This document shows, one piece after another, positions 37,132 to 45,698 of a stretch of DNA of 64,000 nucleotides. The stretch covers positions 1 to 64,000 of the forward strand of contig SCQS01000032.1 of assembly GCA_004299705.1 (NCBI GenBank), written 5' to 3'. The notes below the pieces were generated by a model. That model had not been told where the DNA came from. It saw only the letters and a list, made by a program, of their open reading frames with translations, and ran no database searches. Source of the stretch: Rhodanobacteraceae bacterium (GTDB lineage: Bacteria > Pseudomonadota > Gammaproteobacteria > Xanthomonadales > Rhodanobacteraceae). Positions within the stretch are counted from its first letter, which is position 1, and the number at the start of each line of letters is the position of its first letter. The position numbers were made by a program, and so were the translations under genes.

Positions 37132-37733
37132 GGCATCAGTTCCATTCGTCGCAGCAAATTGACCAGCATCGCCGCCGTCGCACCCCAGATGCGTGGCTCG
37201 ACACCCACGTATTCATACACCTTGCGGACGCCCCAAGGCGAGTGGTAGTCCACGTGGCGGATGTTGCCGGGGTCGAGCAGGAATGCCAGCGGCACTTCGA
37301 AAAGCCTGGCGACTTCGCCCGGTTGCGGCACCAGCCTCGCCTCCGGTGCCAGTCTCGCGACCACCGGGGTGACGCAGAATCCGCTGACCGTTTCCAGGCA
37401 ATCGAGGAACCCCAACGGTTCGATCCGCGCCGGATCCAGCGCAATTTCCTCCACGCTCTCGCGCAAGGCCGTGGCGACCGCGCCGGCATCACCTGCCTCG
37501 GCACCGCCCCCGGGGAAACTGACTTGCCCCGCGTGATAAGCAAGATCGTCGCGCCGCAGGGTAAACACCACCCGCGGCTCGGGCACGTCCCGCACCGCAA
37601 GCAGCACCGCGGCATCGCGACGCGGCGCATCGCCGATCAATTCGACCAGGTAGGCATGGTTCCAGCCGGGTGCACATGGCGGAGCATTCAGCGGGCGCAG
37701 CGCGCGCACGACCGCATCGATCGAATCCGTCAT
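37128..37733 (-). CDS. Nudix hydrolase, CoA pyrophosphatase type (NudL-like)
   Basis: A 201-residue protein with the CoA-diphosphatase signature 'FTLRRDDLAYHAGQVSFPGGGAEAGD' directly before the Nudix box 'ATALRESVEEIAL'. The expected activity is hydrolysis of CoA to 3',5'-ADP and phosphopantetheine. The ATG at 37731-37733 overlaps the DUF1289 stop. Confidence 0.88.
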   Translation of the reverse strand: MTDSIDAVVRALRPLNAPPCAPGWNHAYLVELIGDAPRRDAAVLLAVRDVPEPRVVFTLRRDDLAYHAGQVSFPGGGAEAGDAGAVATALRESVEEIALDPARIEPLGFLDCLETVSGFCVTPVVARLAPEARLVPQPGEVARLFEVPLAFLLDPGNIRHVDYHSPWGVRKVYEYVGVEPRIWGATAAMLVNLLRRMELMP

Positions 37734-37930
37734 GGGCGCGGCGACGGGCGCAAGGGTTGCTCCTCGCGCATCCAGCGCCGACGTTCGTCGTCGCTCATCG
37801 CGCCCCAGCGCGCGATTTCCGCCAGCGTGCGGCGACAACCCACGCACAGGCCGTCGGCGTCCATCCGGCAAATGCCGACGCACGGGCTCACCGGCGCGTT
37901 GCCGCCGCACGGGATTGGTTCAAGCTGCAT
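37730..37930 (-). CDS. DUF1289 small zinc-ribbon-like protein
   Basis: A 66-residue protein with 'SPCVGICRMDADGLCVGCRRTLAEIARW', the four-cysteine DUF1289 motif likely to bind a metal. First of a coupled trio DUF1289-Nudix-sulfurtransferase with ATGA overlaps. Function unknown. Confidence 0.88.
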   Translation of the reverse strand: MQLEPIPCGGNAPVSPCVGICRMDADGLCVGCRRTLAEIARWGAMSDDERRRWMREEQPLRPSPRP

Positions 37931-38013
37931 GCATGTAGCGTAACGCAGCCGCGGTGAACGCGACCGTGAACCCGGTCCGCGCTCAAGCCGTGTCCAGCGA
38001 GCGGGCTTCCCCA

Positions 38014-38067
38014 CCCCCTTGAGTCAAGGGGGTGGTCGTTGCGCGCACCCTGCGCACAACGACCGGG
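38014..38067. repeat. Hairpin pair resembling module X
   Basis: CCACCCCCTTGA/TCAAGGGGGTGG is followed by CGTTG-CGC/GCG-CAACG and CCGGGGG. The layout matches module X of the X/Y family but lacks GGGGGGATG, and its orientation is opposite to the flanking minus-strand genes, so it is listed apart. Confidence 0.55.
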
Positions 38068-38124
38068 GGTTGTGGAAGTACGACGCAGGATGCTCAGGTC
38101 AAATCGCGCGGCCGCAAGCTCGCA

Positions 38125-38838
38125 CTACGGCTTCACGCCCAAAAGATGGATGTCGAACACCAGCGCCTCGTTGGGGCCAATCAGGGGCGGATTGCCGCGG
38201 ATGCCGTAGGCCAGGTCCGGCGGGATGAACACCTGCCAGTGGTCGCCCACGTGCATGCGGGTGATGATCTCGCGCCAGCCGGGGATCATCCCCCTGACCG
38301 GGAACACCACCGGTTTGCCCTTGTCCTGGGTGTTCTGGAACACGGTGCCATCGAGAAACTCGCCGCGGTATTGCAGCGTGACCTCGCTGTCGAGGGTCGG
38401 GCTCTGGTCGTTGCTGCCGCCGTCGAGCACCTTGTATTGCACGCCCGAAGGCAGCGTGACCACACCCGGCTTCTTGGCGTTCTCGGCGAAAAATGCGCGG
38501 GCTTTCTTGAGGTTCGCCGCCGCGAGTTTTTCGTAGGCGGCGCGGGCCTCGGCAACCATCTTGCGCTGCATCGCCTGGATCACCGTCTGCATTTCCTGCG
38601 GCGAATATTCGGGCTTCTTGCGCGAATAGCCATCCTGCACGCCGCGCAACACGGTGGCGATGTCGACGTCGGGTTTGCGTTGGCCAAGATCCAGTCCGGC
38701 CTCGTAGCCAAGCGCGTAGGAAAGTTCGGCACGGTGGGCCGCTGGCGTCGCCGACGCCTTGGGAGGCTGCGCAAGCGCGCGCTCGAGCGGCCACAGCACG
38801 CCCGCAACCAGCACTACCACGATGACTATCCTGCTCAT
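38125..38838 (-). CDS. FKBP-type peptidyl-prolyl isomerase (FkpA/FklB-like)
   Basis: A 237-residue secreted isomerase: signal peptide (1-23, ending ERALAQ), an N-terminal helical dimerisation domain (about 30-115) and an FKBP domain (about 130-237) with 'VTLQYRGEFLDGTVFQNT', 'VIPGW'-type segment (GMIPGWREI) and 'PPDLAYGIRG'. It would assist folding of envelope proteins. The ATG at 38836-38838 begins the signal peptide; an upstream start is not needed. Confidence 0.9.
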   Translation of the reverse strand: MSRIVIVVVLVAGVLWPLERALAQPPKASATPAAHRAELSYALGYEAGLDLGQRKPDVDIATVLRGVQDGYSRKKPEYSPQEMQTVIQAMQRKMVAEARAAYEKLAAANLKKARAFFAENAKKPGVVTLPSGVQYKVLDGGSNDQSPTLDSEVTLQYRGEFLDGTVFQNTQDKGKPVVFPVRGMIPGWREIITRMHVGDHWQVFIPPDLAYGIRGNPPLIGPNEALVFDIHLLGVKP

Positions 38839-38968
38839 GCCACTCCGGACTCCTGCGCCCGCGCCACACCACTGTCGACCCCGCCCGCTGCCCGCAACAC
38901 CGCAAGCTTTGAGCCTCACAGGCACGAAAGGTTCCCGACAGGCTCTGCCAGCTTGTCTATCAATGCCG

Positions 38969-39811
38969 TCAATGACCCTTCCCGTACTTCTCCTCTCCCG
39001 CTACCACCCGCAGGCCCAGCCGGTTTTCCGGCGGCGCCAGCGGGCAGGCCGCATACGGCGTGAATGCGCACGGCGGGTTGTAGGCCTTGTTGAAATCCAG
39101 CACGATTTTGCCATCACACGGTGGATCGGCATACAGGAAGCGTGCCGCGCCATAGGTTTCCTTGCCGGACGTGGCATCGGCGAAAATCAGGAACAACTGC
39201 CGATCACCGGGCGCCTCCAACACCGGATACAACTCGAATCGCTGGCCATCGCGTTCGAACACCGCCTTGCCCGGCGCCGGGTAATTTTCGATGGTGCCGA
39301 TCACGGTTCCGGTCGCGAGCTGGAACGGCGGATCCAGCGGCAGCCAGTCCGCGACGATCCGCCACGCCGGATCGACCGGGAAACGTTCGATGCCCGTAAA
39401 CCCCGTGCGTGTCGCGGCCGCGCTGTCGCGCACGCGCAGGCCTTTCCTGCCATCGCGGTCGATCAGGATGAAATGCACGCTGCCGAACGACACCGCGGTC
39501 GGTTGCGGGTGGCTGTCGTCGAGCAGCGTCGCCACCTTCAAGGGCTTGCCATCGATCATTGCAACGTCAGTGGCATCCAGTTCGATGCGCACCGTGCCGT
39601 CCGCCACCCATTCGACCGTGCCGAGATGCGGTGGTGCCTTGGCCAGCACGACGTCGTTGTCGGCAGCACTGCCCACGCGATTCATGCCTGGTTTCAGCCA
39701 TTCGAGGCCGACCAAGCTCAGCCAACCGTCCGGCGCAGTCAGGCGTTCAATGCGACCCGCATGCCAGTGTTCGATGTCACGCAGGTAGTTGTCGTCGGCC
39801 GGCGTCCCCAT
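38969..39811 (-). CDS. DUF1684 family protein
   Basis: A 280-residue protein of the DUF1684 family. 'VDFNKAYNPPCAFTPYAACPLAPPENRLGLRVVAGE' is the diagnostic C-terminal motif (here beginning LDFNKAYNPPC), with conserved Cys residues. No signal peptide. It starts four bases after the mutL stop. Biochemical role unknown. Confidence 0.85.
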   Translation of the reverse strand: MGTPADDNYLRDIEHWHAGRIERLTAPDGWLSLVGLEWLKPGMNRVGSAADNDVVLAKAPPHLGTVEWVADGTVRIELDATDVAMIDGKPLKVATLLDDSHPQPTAVSFGSVHFILIDRDGRKGLRVRDSAAATRTGFTGIERFPVDPAWRIVADWLPLDPPFQLATGTVIGTIENYPAPGKAVFERDGQRFELYPVLEAPGDRQLFLIFADATSGKETYGAARFLYADPPCDGKIVLDFNKAYNPPCAFTPYAACPLAPPENRLGLRVVAGEEKYGKGH

Positions 39812-39815
39812 GCAT

Positions 39816-41594
39816 CTATCTCCCGCGCAGGAACAGTTTGTCCAGCTCCGGGATCGCAAGCTGCGTCCAGGTCGGTCGACCATGATTGCACTGACCGGAA
39901 CGCTCGGTCGCTTCCATCTCGCGCAGCAATGCGTTCATTTCCGGAAGCGTCAGACGTCGATGCGCGCGCACCGAACCGTGGCAGGCCATGGTGGACAGCA
40001 ACTCGTTCTGCAATTCCTCCAGCCGCCGCGAGCTGCCGTGTTCGGCCAATTCGGCCAGTACGTCGCGCGCGAGCTGCGGCACATCCGCACCTTCCAGCAA
40101 TGCGGGAATCCGCCGCACCGTAACCCGACGCGGGCCGCTGCGGTCGACTTCGAAACCGTAGCCCGACAACGCAGCGGCGAACTCTTCGGCGGCGGCAGCC
40201 TCGCGCTCGCTGACGGCGACCGCCTCGGGTACCAGCAGATGCTGCGCACGAATATGGTTGACGTCGCGTGCCGTCTTCAATTTTTCGTAGGTGACGCGCT
40301 CGTGCGCGGCATGCATGTCCACCAGCACGAGTCCTTGCGCATTTTCGGCAAGGATGTAGATGCCCGCGAGCTGCGCCAGCGCATAGCCCAGCGGTGGCGC
40401 CTCGCCAGTGTCGGTTTCCGGCAGTGGAACCGGCTCCCCTTCGCGCTCGCCCAACAGCGCCGCGTAGGGATCGACCGGCGCTTCACGTACGCCGAAGCCG
40501 AACTGATGAAAACCGGGGTCAGGTTCGACTTTTCCCGTTGCCGACCTGTCCACCGAACTCAGTGGGTAAAAAGTCGAACCTGACCCCGGTTTTTCGCCTG
40601 CTCGCGTATGCGACACCGCGTCGTGCAGCGCGTGGAACATGAAATCGTGTACCAGCCGCGCGTCGCGAAAACGCACCTCGCGCTTGGCCGGGTGCACGTT
40701 GACGTCCACGGTTGCCGGGTCGAGTTCGAGGAACAGCACGAACGCCGGGTGCCGGCCGTGGTAGAGAACATCCTCGTACGCCTGTCGCACGGCGTGCGCG
40801 ACGCTCTTGTCGCGCACCAGGCGACCATTGACGTGGAAATACTGCTGGTCGGCCTGCGCGCGCGAGGCAGTCGGCAGCCCGACCCACCCGCTCAGTCGCA
40901 AACCCGCCGCGGCATGTTCGACGCACAGGCAATTCTGCGCGAAGGCGTCGCCCAGCAATTCGCCCGCGCGTTGCAACCGCGCGTTTTCGTCGAGGGCCGG
41001 TTTCAACATCCGCACCGGCTTGCCGTTGTGGATCAAACGGAACTCGACATCCGGCCGCGCCAGAGCCAGCGAGCGCACCAGCTCGTCGATGTGTCCGAAC
41101 TCGGTGCGTTCCGCGCGCAGGAACTTGCGCCGTGCAGGCACCGCATGGAACAGGTCGCGCACTTCGATGGTGGTGCCGACGGCGTGCGCCGCGGGCTGCG
41201 GCGTGGGCGTGCCCGAAGCCTCGATGCGCGCGGCGTGTTCCTCGCCTTCTCGCCGCGAAGTGATCGTCAGCCGCGACACCGACGCGATCGAGGCCAGCGC
41301 CTCGCCACGAAAACCCATGCTGGCGACGCGCGTCAGATCCTCGAAGGTCGCGATCTTGCTGGTCGCATGTGGCGCCAGCGCCAATGGCAGTTCATCGGCC
41401 GCGATGCCGGCGCCATCGTCGCGCACCCGGATCAAGCGCATCCCACCCTGCTCGATCTCGATATCGATGCGGCGCGCACCGGCGTCGAGGCTGTTCTCGG
41501 CCAACTCTTTCACCACCGACGCCGGACGCTCGATCACCTCGCCCGCGGCGATCTGGTTGACGAGTTCCGGAGCGAGCGGACGAATGGCAGGCAT
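39816..41594 (-). CDS. mutL: DNA mismatch repair protein MutL
   Basis: A 592-residue protein: GHKL ATPase (N-terminus '[37 protein letters not shown]', 'DDGAGI', 'TSKI', '[10 protein letters not shown]'), transducer domain, and a C-terminal dimerisation domain ('GQCNHGRPT'). No DQHAxxERxxYE endonuclease motif is seen ([14 protein letters not shown] takes its place). The linker (about residues 335-365) is partly encoded by a 25-bp-arm palindrome at 40509-40594. The ATG at 41592-41594 gives the usual start; an upstream one adds eight residues. Confidence 0.95.
   Translation of the reverse strand: MPAIRPLAPELVNQIAAGEVIERPASVVKELAENSLDAGARRIDIEIEQGGMRLIRVRDDGAGIAADELPLALAPHATSKIATFEDLTRVASMGFRGEALASIASVSRLTITSRREGEEHAARIEASGTPTPQPAAHAVGTTIEVRDLFHAVPARRKFLRAERTEFGHIDELVRSLALARPDVEFRLIHNGKPVRMLKPALDENARLQRAGELLGDAFAQNCLCVEHAAAGLRLSGWVGLPTASRAQADQQYFHVNGRLVRDKSVAHAVRQAYEDVLYHGRHPAFVLFLELDPATVDVNVHPAKREVRFRDARLVHDFMFHALHDAVSHTRAGEKPGSGSTFYPLSSVDRSATGKVEPDPGFHQFGFGVREAPVDPYAALLGEREGEPVPLPETDTGEAPPLGYALAQLAGIYILAENAQGLVLVDMHAAHERVTYEKLKTARDVNHIRAQHLLVPEAVAVSEREAAAAEEFAAALSGYGFEVDRSGPRRVTVRRIPALLEGADVPQLARDVLAELAEHGSSRRLEELQNELLSTMACHGSVRAHRRLTLPEMNALLREMEATERSGQCNHGRPTWTQLAIPELDKLFLRGR
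40509..40594. repeat. Palindromic element inside mutL
   Basis: Perfect 25-base inverted arms (40509-40533 and 40569-40593; AAAACCGGGGTCAGG..) enclose about 35 bases. The element is read in frame as about 28 residues of the MutL linker. GGGGTCAGG-type palindromes occur repeatedly in proteobacterial genomes near REP-associated transposases; that link is from memory. Confidence 0.9.
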
Positions 41595-41632
41595 CGTGCG
41601 CAGCATAATGGATGGCAAGACAAAAGATTTCA

Positions 41633-41701
41633 GACACGGATCAACACGGATAAGAGCGGATCAGGGCATTGGATCCGTGTCCATCCGTGAAAATCCGTGT
41701 C
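41633..41701. repeat. ATCCGTGT inverted-repeat element, copy 1
   Basis: GACACGGATCAACACGGAT at one end and ATCCGTGTC..ATCCGTG..ATCCGTGTC at the other. It fills the mutL-ppnN gap, and its last bases include the ppnN stop codon. A second copy is at 45615-45688. Confidence 0.85.
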
Positions 41702-43133
41702 AAGAATTCTTTTGAGATGCTGCCGGGTTCCGGGCAACGCCGTTGCCCGGCACGATTTTGTAGCAGGGCACGTACTTGCTGCCCGGCAGTTTCATGCGCT
41801 GCTGCGCCACGAAACTTTGCAGCAGCGTGTCGAGCGCGCGCATGAACTCGGGATCGCCGTGGATTTCGTAAGGGCCGTTCTTCTCGATCTGGCCCATGCC
41901 CTCTTCCTTGACGTTGCCGGCGACGATGCCGGAAAACGCACGCCGCATGTCCGCGGCCAGTTCGTGCGGAGGCCGGTCGCGATGCAGGTCCAGCGCGGCC
42001 ATCGCCGCGTGGGTGGGCTGGAACGGTTGCTGGAATCGCAAGTCGATGTTCAACTCCCAGTTGAAGAAAAACGCGTCGTGCTGTTCGACGCGATGGTCGC
42101 GCACGGTTTCGATGCCCTGCTGGATCGCGTGCGCGACCGCTACCGGATCCTCGACGATGATCCGGTAGCGCCTGGCGGCGGCCTCGCCCAGCACCAGTCG
42201 CAGGAACTTGTCGATCTGCTCGAAGTACGCAGCCGCCGACGCGGGGCCGGTGAACACCAGCGGAAACGGCACGCCCGCGTTGACCGGGTCGAGCAGGATG
42301 CCAAGCAGGTACAGGATTTCCTCAGCCGTACCGACACCACCCGGGAACACGATGAAACCGTGGCCGACACGCACGAAGGCTTCAAGGCGCTTCTCGATGT
42401 CGGGCAGGATCACCAGGCTGTTGACGATGGGATTGGGCGATTCGGCCGCGATGATGCTGGGCTCGGTCAAGCCGATGTAGCGGTTTTCGTAATGCCGCTG
42501 CTTGGCGTGCGCGATCGTCGCGCCCTTCATCGGCCCCTTCATCGCACCCGGCCCGCAGCCGGTGCAGATATCCATGCCACGCAGGCCGAGCTGGTAACCG
42601 ACGGTCTTGGTGTAATCGTATTCCTCGCGCGAAATCGAATGCCCGCCCCAGCACACCACGAGGTTGGGATCGAAGCGCGCGCGCAGCACCCGCGCGTTGC
42701 GCAGGATGTCGAACACCGCATGGGTGATGCCGCTGGAATCGTCGAGGTTGAACTCGCCGGATTCGAGCTTGCTGGATTCGTACACGATGTCACGCACCAC
42801 CGCGAACAGCAGCTCGTTGGTGCCGCGGATGATCTTGCCGTCCACGAACGCCTGCGCCGGCGCGTTTTTCAGATCCAGCTTGACGCCGCGATCCTGCTGC
42901 AGCACCTGGATGTCGAAATCGGGATATTGATCCAGCATCGCACGGGCGCTGTCCTGCATCGCGCCCGAGGTGAGCACCGCCAGTGCGCATGAGCGCAACA
43001 GGGTGTGCAGTCCGGAAGACGTGGCGTCGCGCAGGCGTGCGATTTCGTTGCGCGACAATACGTCCAGCGTGCCCGCCGGCACGATCTGGGCGTTGACCGT
43101 TGCGGGCCTCACGGCATGACCAACATCGTTCAT
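41700..43133 (-). CDS. ppnN: Nucleotide 5'-monophosphate nucleosidase PpnN (LOG family)
   Basis: A 477-residue protein similar to E. coli PpnN/YgdH (454). The central LOG domain has 'VVCWGGHSI' and 'FIVFPGGVGTAEEILYLLGI' (PGGxGTxxE), which cleaves the N-glycosidic bond of nucleoside monophosphates. N- and C-terminal extensions are those of the PpnN type, regulated by (p)ppGpp in E. coli. Confidence 0.93.
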   Translation of the reverse strand: MNDVGHAVRPATVNAQIVPAGTLDVLSRNEIARLRDATSSGLHTLLRSCALAVLTSGAMQDSARAMLDQYPDFDIQVLQQDRGVKLDLKNAPAQAFVDGKIIRGTNELLFAVVRDIVYESSKLESGEFNLDDSSGITHAVFDILRNARVLRARFDPNLVVCWGGHSISREEYDYTKTVGYQLGLRGMDICTGCGPGAMKGPMKGATIAHAKQRHYENRYIGLTEPSIIAAESPNPIVNSLVILPDIEKRLEAFVRVGHGFIVFPGGVGTAEEILYLLGILLDPVNAGVPFPLVFTGPASAAAYFEQIDKFLRLVLGEAAARRYRIIVEDPVAVAHAIQQGIETVRDHRVEQHDAFFFNWELNIDLRFQQPFQPTHAAMAALDLHRDRPPHELAADMRRAFSGIVAGNVKEEGMGQIEKNGPYEIHGDPEFMRALDTLLQSFVAQQRMKLPGSKYVPCYKIVPGNGVARNPAASQKNS

Positions 43134-43149
43134 GCGACATTTCCTTCGC

Positions 43150-43755
43150 TCAACCAGCTTTGAGGTAAGCCTCGACCCCGCCCAGGATCATCTGCGCCGA
43201 CAGTGCGATCAGCAGCATGCCCATCACGCGTTCGACCGCGGCCAGCACGCTTTCGCCGAGGAACTTGAACAACCAAGTGGAGCCCAAAAGGATCGCGGCG
43301 GTGGCGAGCCACGCGATCAGCAGCGCCACGCCCCACTCGACCTCGCGGCCCGGCTGGGCACTGGTCAACAGCAACAAGGTCGCCATCGCGGACGGCCCCG
43401 CCACGCCGGGGATCGCCAGCGGCACGATGAAAGGCTCGCCGCTTCCGGTCGGTCCGAAGATGCCGCCCTCCCTGGGCGGAAACACCATCTTGATCGCGAT
43501 CAGGAACAGCACCACGCCGCCGCCGATGCTGATGGCCTCCTGCCGCAACTGCATTACCGACAGCAGTTCGCGCCCGCCCAGCAGGAACGCAACCAGCACG
43601 CCCAGCGCGATCAACAGCTCGCGGATCATCACCCAGCGTCGCCGCTTGGGCGGCACGTCCTTCAGGATCGTCAGGAAGAACGGCACGTTGCCGGGCGCAT
43701 CCAGCACCAGGAACAGCGTGATGCACGCCGACACGATGGTGATCTGGGTGTGCAT
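43150..43755 (-). CDS. MarC family integral membrane protein
   Basis: A 201-residue protein with six predicted membrane helices, matching the MarC/YchE/YhgN family ('LFLVLDAPGNVPFFLTIL', 'PLAIPGVAGPSAMATLLLL'). Function unresolved; early links to multiple antibiotic resistance were not upheld. Starts four bases after the SDR stop. Confidence 0.9.
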   Translation of the reverse strand: MHTQITIVSACITLFLVLDAPGNVPFFLTILKDVPPKRRRWVMIRELLIALGVLVAFLLGGRELLSVMQLRQEAISIGGGVVLFLIAIKMVFPPREGGIFGPTGSGEPFIVPLAIPGVAGPSAMATLLLLTSAQPGREVEWGVALLIAWLATAAILLGSTWLFKFLGESVLAAVERVMGMLLIALSAQMILGGVEAYLKAG

Positions 43756-43758
43756 GGA

Positions 43759-44544
43759 CTATCCCTTCGCGGCTGCGGATTGGCGCAAGTCGAGCAATTT
43801 TCCGCGCGCCGGTGCTGCATCCGGCGACAACAGGTACACCACTGCCCGCGCCGCTGTCTCTGGTGTCGGAATCGTGGCCGGATCTTCGCCCGCCCAGACC
43901 GTGCGCCGCAACGCCGTGCGCATCGGCGCGGGCAGCAAGGCGTGCACGCGCAAACCACCCTCGTCGGTTTCCTCGTGCAGGATCGAAGCCAGCCCTTCCA
44001 GACCCGCCTTGGCGACACCATAGGCGCCCCAGTGCGCGCGGCCCATGCGTTCCGGGTCGTCGAGCACGAACACCACGGCGCTGTCCTCGCGCGCCAGCAA
44101 CAACGGCAGGCACGCCTGGGTCAGCAGGAACGGCGCGGAAAGATCGACATGCAGCGTGGTGATCCATGCTTCGGGCGAAAGCGTCGAAAGCGGCGTCAGC
44201 CCTTCCATCTTGGCTGCCGCATGCACGACGCCGTCCAGTCGCCCCAACTGGCGTTCGACCGATTCCGCGAAGGTCTGGTACTCCAGCGGTGATGCGCCCT
44301 GCAAATCCATCGGCTGCAACACCGGCTGCGGCGCACCCGGCAGCGCGGCGAGTTCGTCGTACACGGGTTCCAGCGCGCGCGTCTTGCGGTCGGCCAGCAG
44401 CACGGTGGCGCCGGCTTGCGCACAAGCCCGCGCCGAGGCGCGGCCCAAGCCACCGGCGGCACCGGTAATCAGGATGACCCGCCCCGCCAGCGACGTCGCG
44501 GCGGGCGTCCAGTCCGCCGGCAGACGCGCGACGGGGAGACTCAT
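43759..44544 (-). CDS. Short-chain dehydrogenase (YciK-like) lacking the catalytic serine
   Basis: A 261-residue SDR. The NADP-binding TGAAGGLG (27-34) and YxxxK (Tyr175, Lys179) are intact, and the surroundings (GRAHWGAYGVAK) match E. coli YciK. The position of the catalytic Ser, 13 before Tyr, is Asp162 (VFVLDDPERMG in place of a serine run), so activity may be lost or altered. Between grxD (4-base overlap) and marC-like gene. Confidence 0.87.
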   Translation of the reverse strand: MSLPVARLPADWTPAATSLAGRVILITGAAGGLGRASARACAQAGATVLLADRKTRALEPVYDELAALPGAPQPVLQPMDLQGASPLEYQTFAESVERQLGRLDGVVHAAAKMEGLTPLSTLSPEAWITTLHVDLSAPFLLTQACLPLLLAREDSAVVFVLDDPERMGRAHWGAYGVAKAGLEGLASILHEETDEGGLRVHALLPAPMRTALRRTVWAGEDPATIPTPETAARAVVYLLSPDAAPARGKLLDLRQSAAAKG

Positions 44545-44870
44545 TGCGCGGTCGCTTGCTTGGCCGCTTCCCCGACCATCCGCTGCAGTTCGCCGGACTG
44601 GTACAGCTCCAGCGTGATGTCGCAACCGCCGATCAGTTCGCCGTTGATGTAGAGCTGCGGAAACGTCGGCCAGTTGGAATAGCGCGGCAGGTTGGCGCGG
44701 ATCTCGGGGTCTTCCAGCACGTTGACCGAAAAATACTCGGCGCCGGTGGAGGTGAGTGCCTGCGAGGTACGCATGGAAAACCCACACATCGGGAAATCGG
44801 GCGTGCCCTTCATGTACAGCACGATGGGATGCTCGGTGAGCGTTTGCTTGATGCGTTCGATGACGTCCAT
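44541..44870 (-). CDS. grxD: Monothiol glutaredoxin
   Basis: A 109-residue Grx4-type protein with CGFS (Cys29-Ser32) and the glutathione-binding WPTFPQLYI and GGCDIT segments. Such proteins carry or deliver [2Fe-2S] clusters, often with BolA partners such as the IbaG encoded at 15.1 kb. Divergent from sodB. Confidence 0.95.
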   Translation of the reverse strand: MDVIERIKQTLTEHPIVLYMKGTPDFPMCGFSMRTSQALTSTGAEYFSVNVLEDPEIRANLPRYSNWPTFPQLYINGELIGGCDITLELYQSGELQRMVGEAAKQATAQ

Positions 44871-44918
44871 GGGGTGATCGGTCTAGAATGGAGAATGGTG
44901 TCGTGCAGACGCTGCCGA

Positions 44919-44943
44919 TTGTATCAGGCACGTTGTATCAGGC
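44919..44943. promoter_or_regulatory. Direct repeat TTGTATCAGGC x2 between grxD and sodB
   Basis: Two perfect 11-base copies (44919-44929 and 44933-44943) with a 14-base period in the 127-base divergent promoter region. A regulator binding site is possible; no known consensus was recognised. Confidence 0.5.
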
Positions 44944-44997
44944 GATCCTTTCGCGCACGCCTCCATTCTCGACTCCCCCACTTCCAAGGAGAACTCC

Positions 44998-45576
44998 ATG
45001 GCGATCGAACTTCCTCCGCTTCCCTACGAACGCAGCGCGCTGGCCCCGCACATCTCCGAGGAAACCCTGGACTACCACTACGGCAAGCACCACGCGGCCT
45101 ACGTCACCAACCTCAACAAGCAGATCGACGGCACCGACTTCGCCGACATGAACCTCGAGGACATCGTCAAGAAGGCTACCGGCGGCATGTTCAACAACGC
45201 CGCGCAGGCGTGGAACCACACCTTCTACTGGAATTCGATGTCGCCCAAGGGCGGCGGCGATCCGTCCGGCAAGCTGGCCGACGCGATCACCAAGGCTTTC
45301 AAGGACGTGGCGACGTTCAAGGCCGAATTCGGCAAGCTCGCGACCGGCACCTTCGGCTCCGGCTGGGCCTGGCTGGTGCAGCGTGCCGATGGCTCGCTGG
45401 GGCTGGTCAGCACCTCCAACGCCGGCACCCCGATCACCGGCAGCGACCGCCCGCTGCTGACCTGTGACGTGTGGGAACACGCCTACTACATCGACTACCG
45501 CAACGCGCGTGCCAAGTACGTCGACGCGTACTGGAATCTGGTGAACTGGGATTTCGCGGCCAGCCAGATGGCGTAA
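44998..45576 (+). CDS. sodB: Superoxide dismutase, Fe type
   Basis: A 192-residue SOD. Metal ligands are in 'DYHYGKHHAAYV' (His27), 'AQAWNHTFYW' and 'DVWEHAYYIDY'. Gln in NNAAQAWNHT and 'FGSGWAWLV' are typical of iron-type enzymes, and length equals E. coli SodB (193). AAGGAG precedes the ATG. Confidence 0.95.
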   Translation: MAIELPPLPYERSALAPHISEETLDYHYGKHHAAYVTNLNKQIDGTDFADMNLEDIVKKATGGMFNNAAQAWNHTFYWNSMSPKGGGDPSGKLADAITKAFKDVATFKAEFGKLATGTFGSGWAWLVQRADGSLGLVSTSNAGTPITGSDRPLLTCDVWEHAYYIDYRNARAKYVDAYWNLVNWDFAASQMA

Positions 45577-45614
45577 TGCAACGCAAGCGCGTCGCCTGAA
45601 CCCGGAGAGCTTTT

Positions 45615-45688
45615 GACACGGATTTACACGGATGACCGCGGACAAAACCTGTGGATGGTTATCCGCCGTATCCGTGTTGATCCGTGTC
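45615..45688. repeat. ATCCGTGT inverted-repeat element, copy 2
   Basis: GACACGGATTTACACGGATG and its inverse ATCCGTGTTGATCCGTGTC bound the element. It lies between the convergent sodB and glmM 3' ends and is related to 41633-41701. Confidence 0.85.
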
Positions 45689-45698
45689 GAATGCTCTT

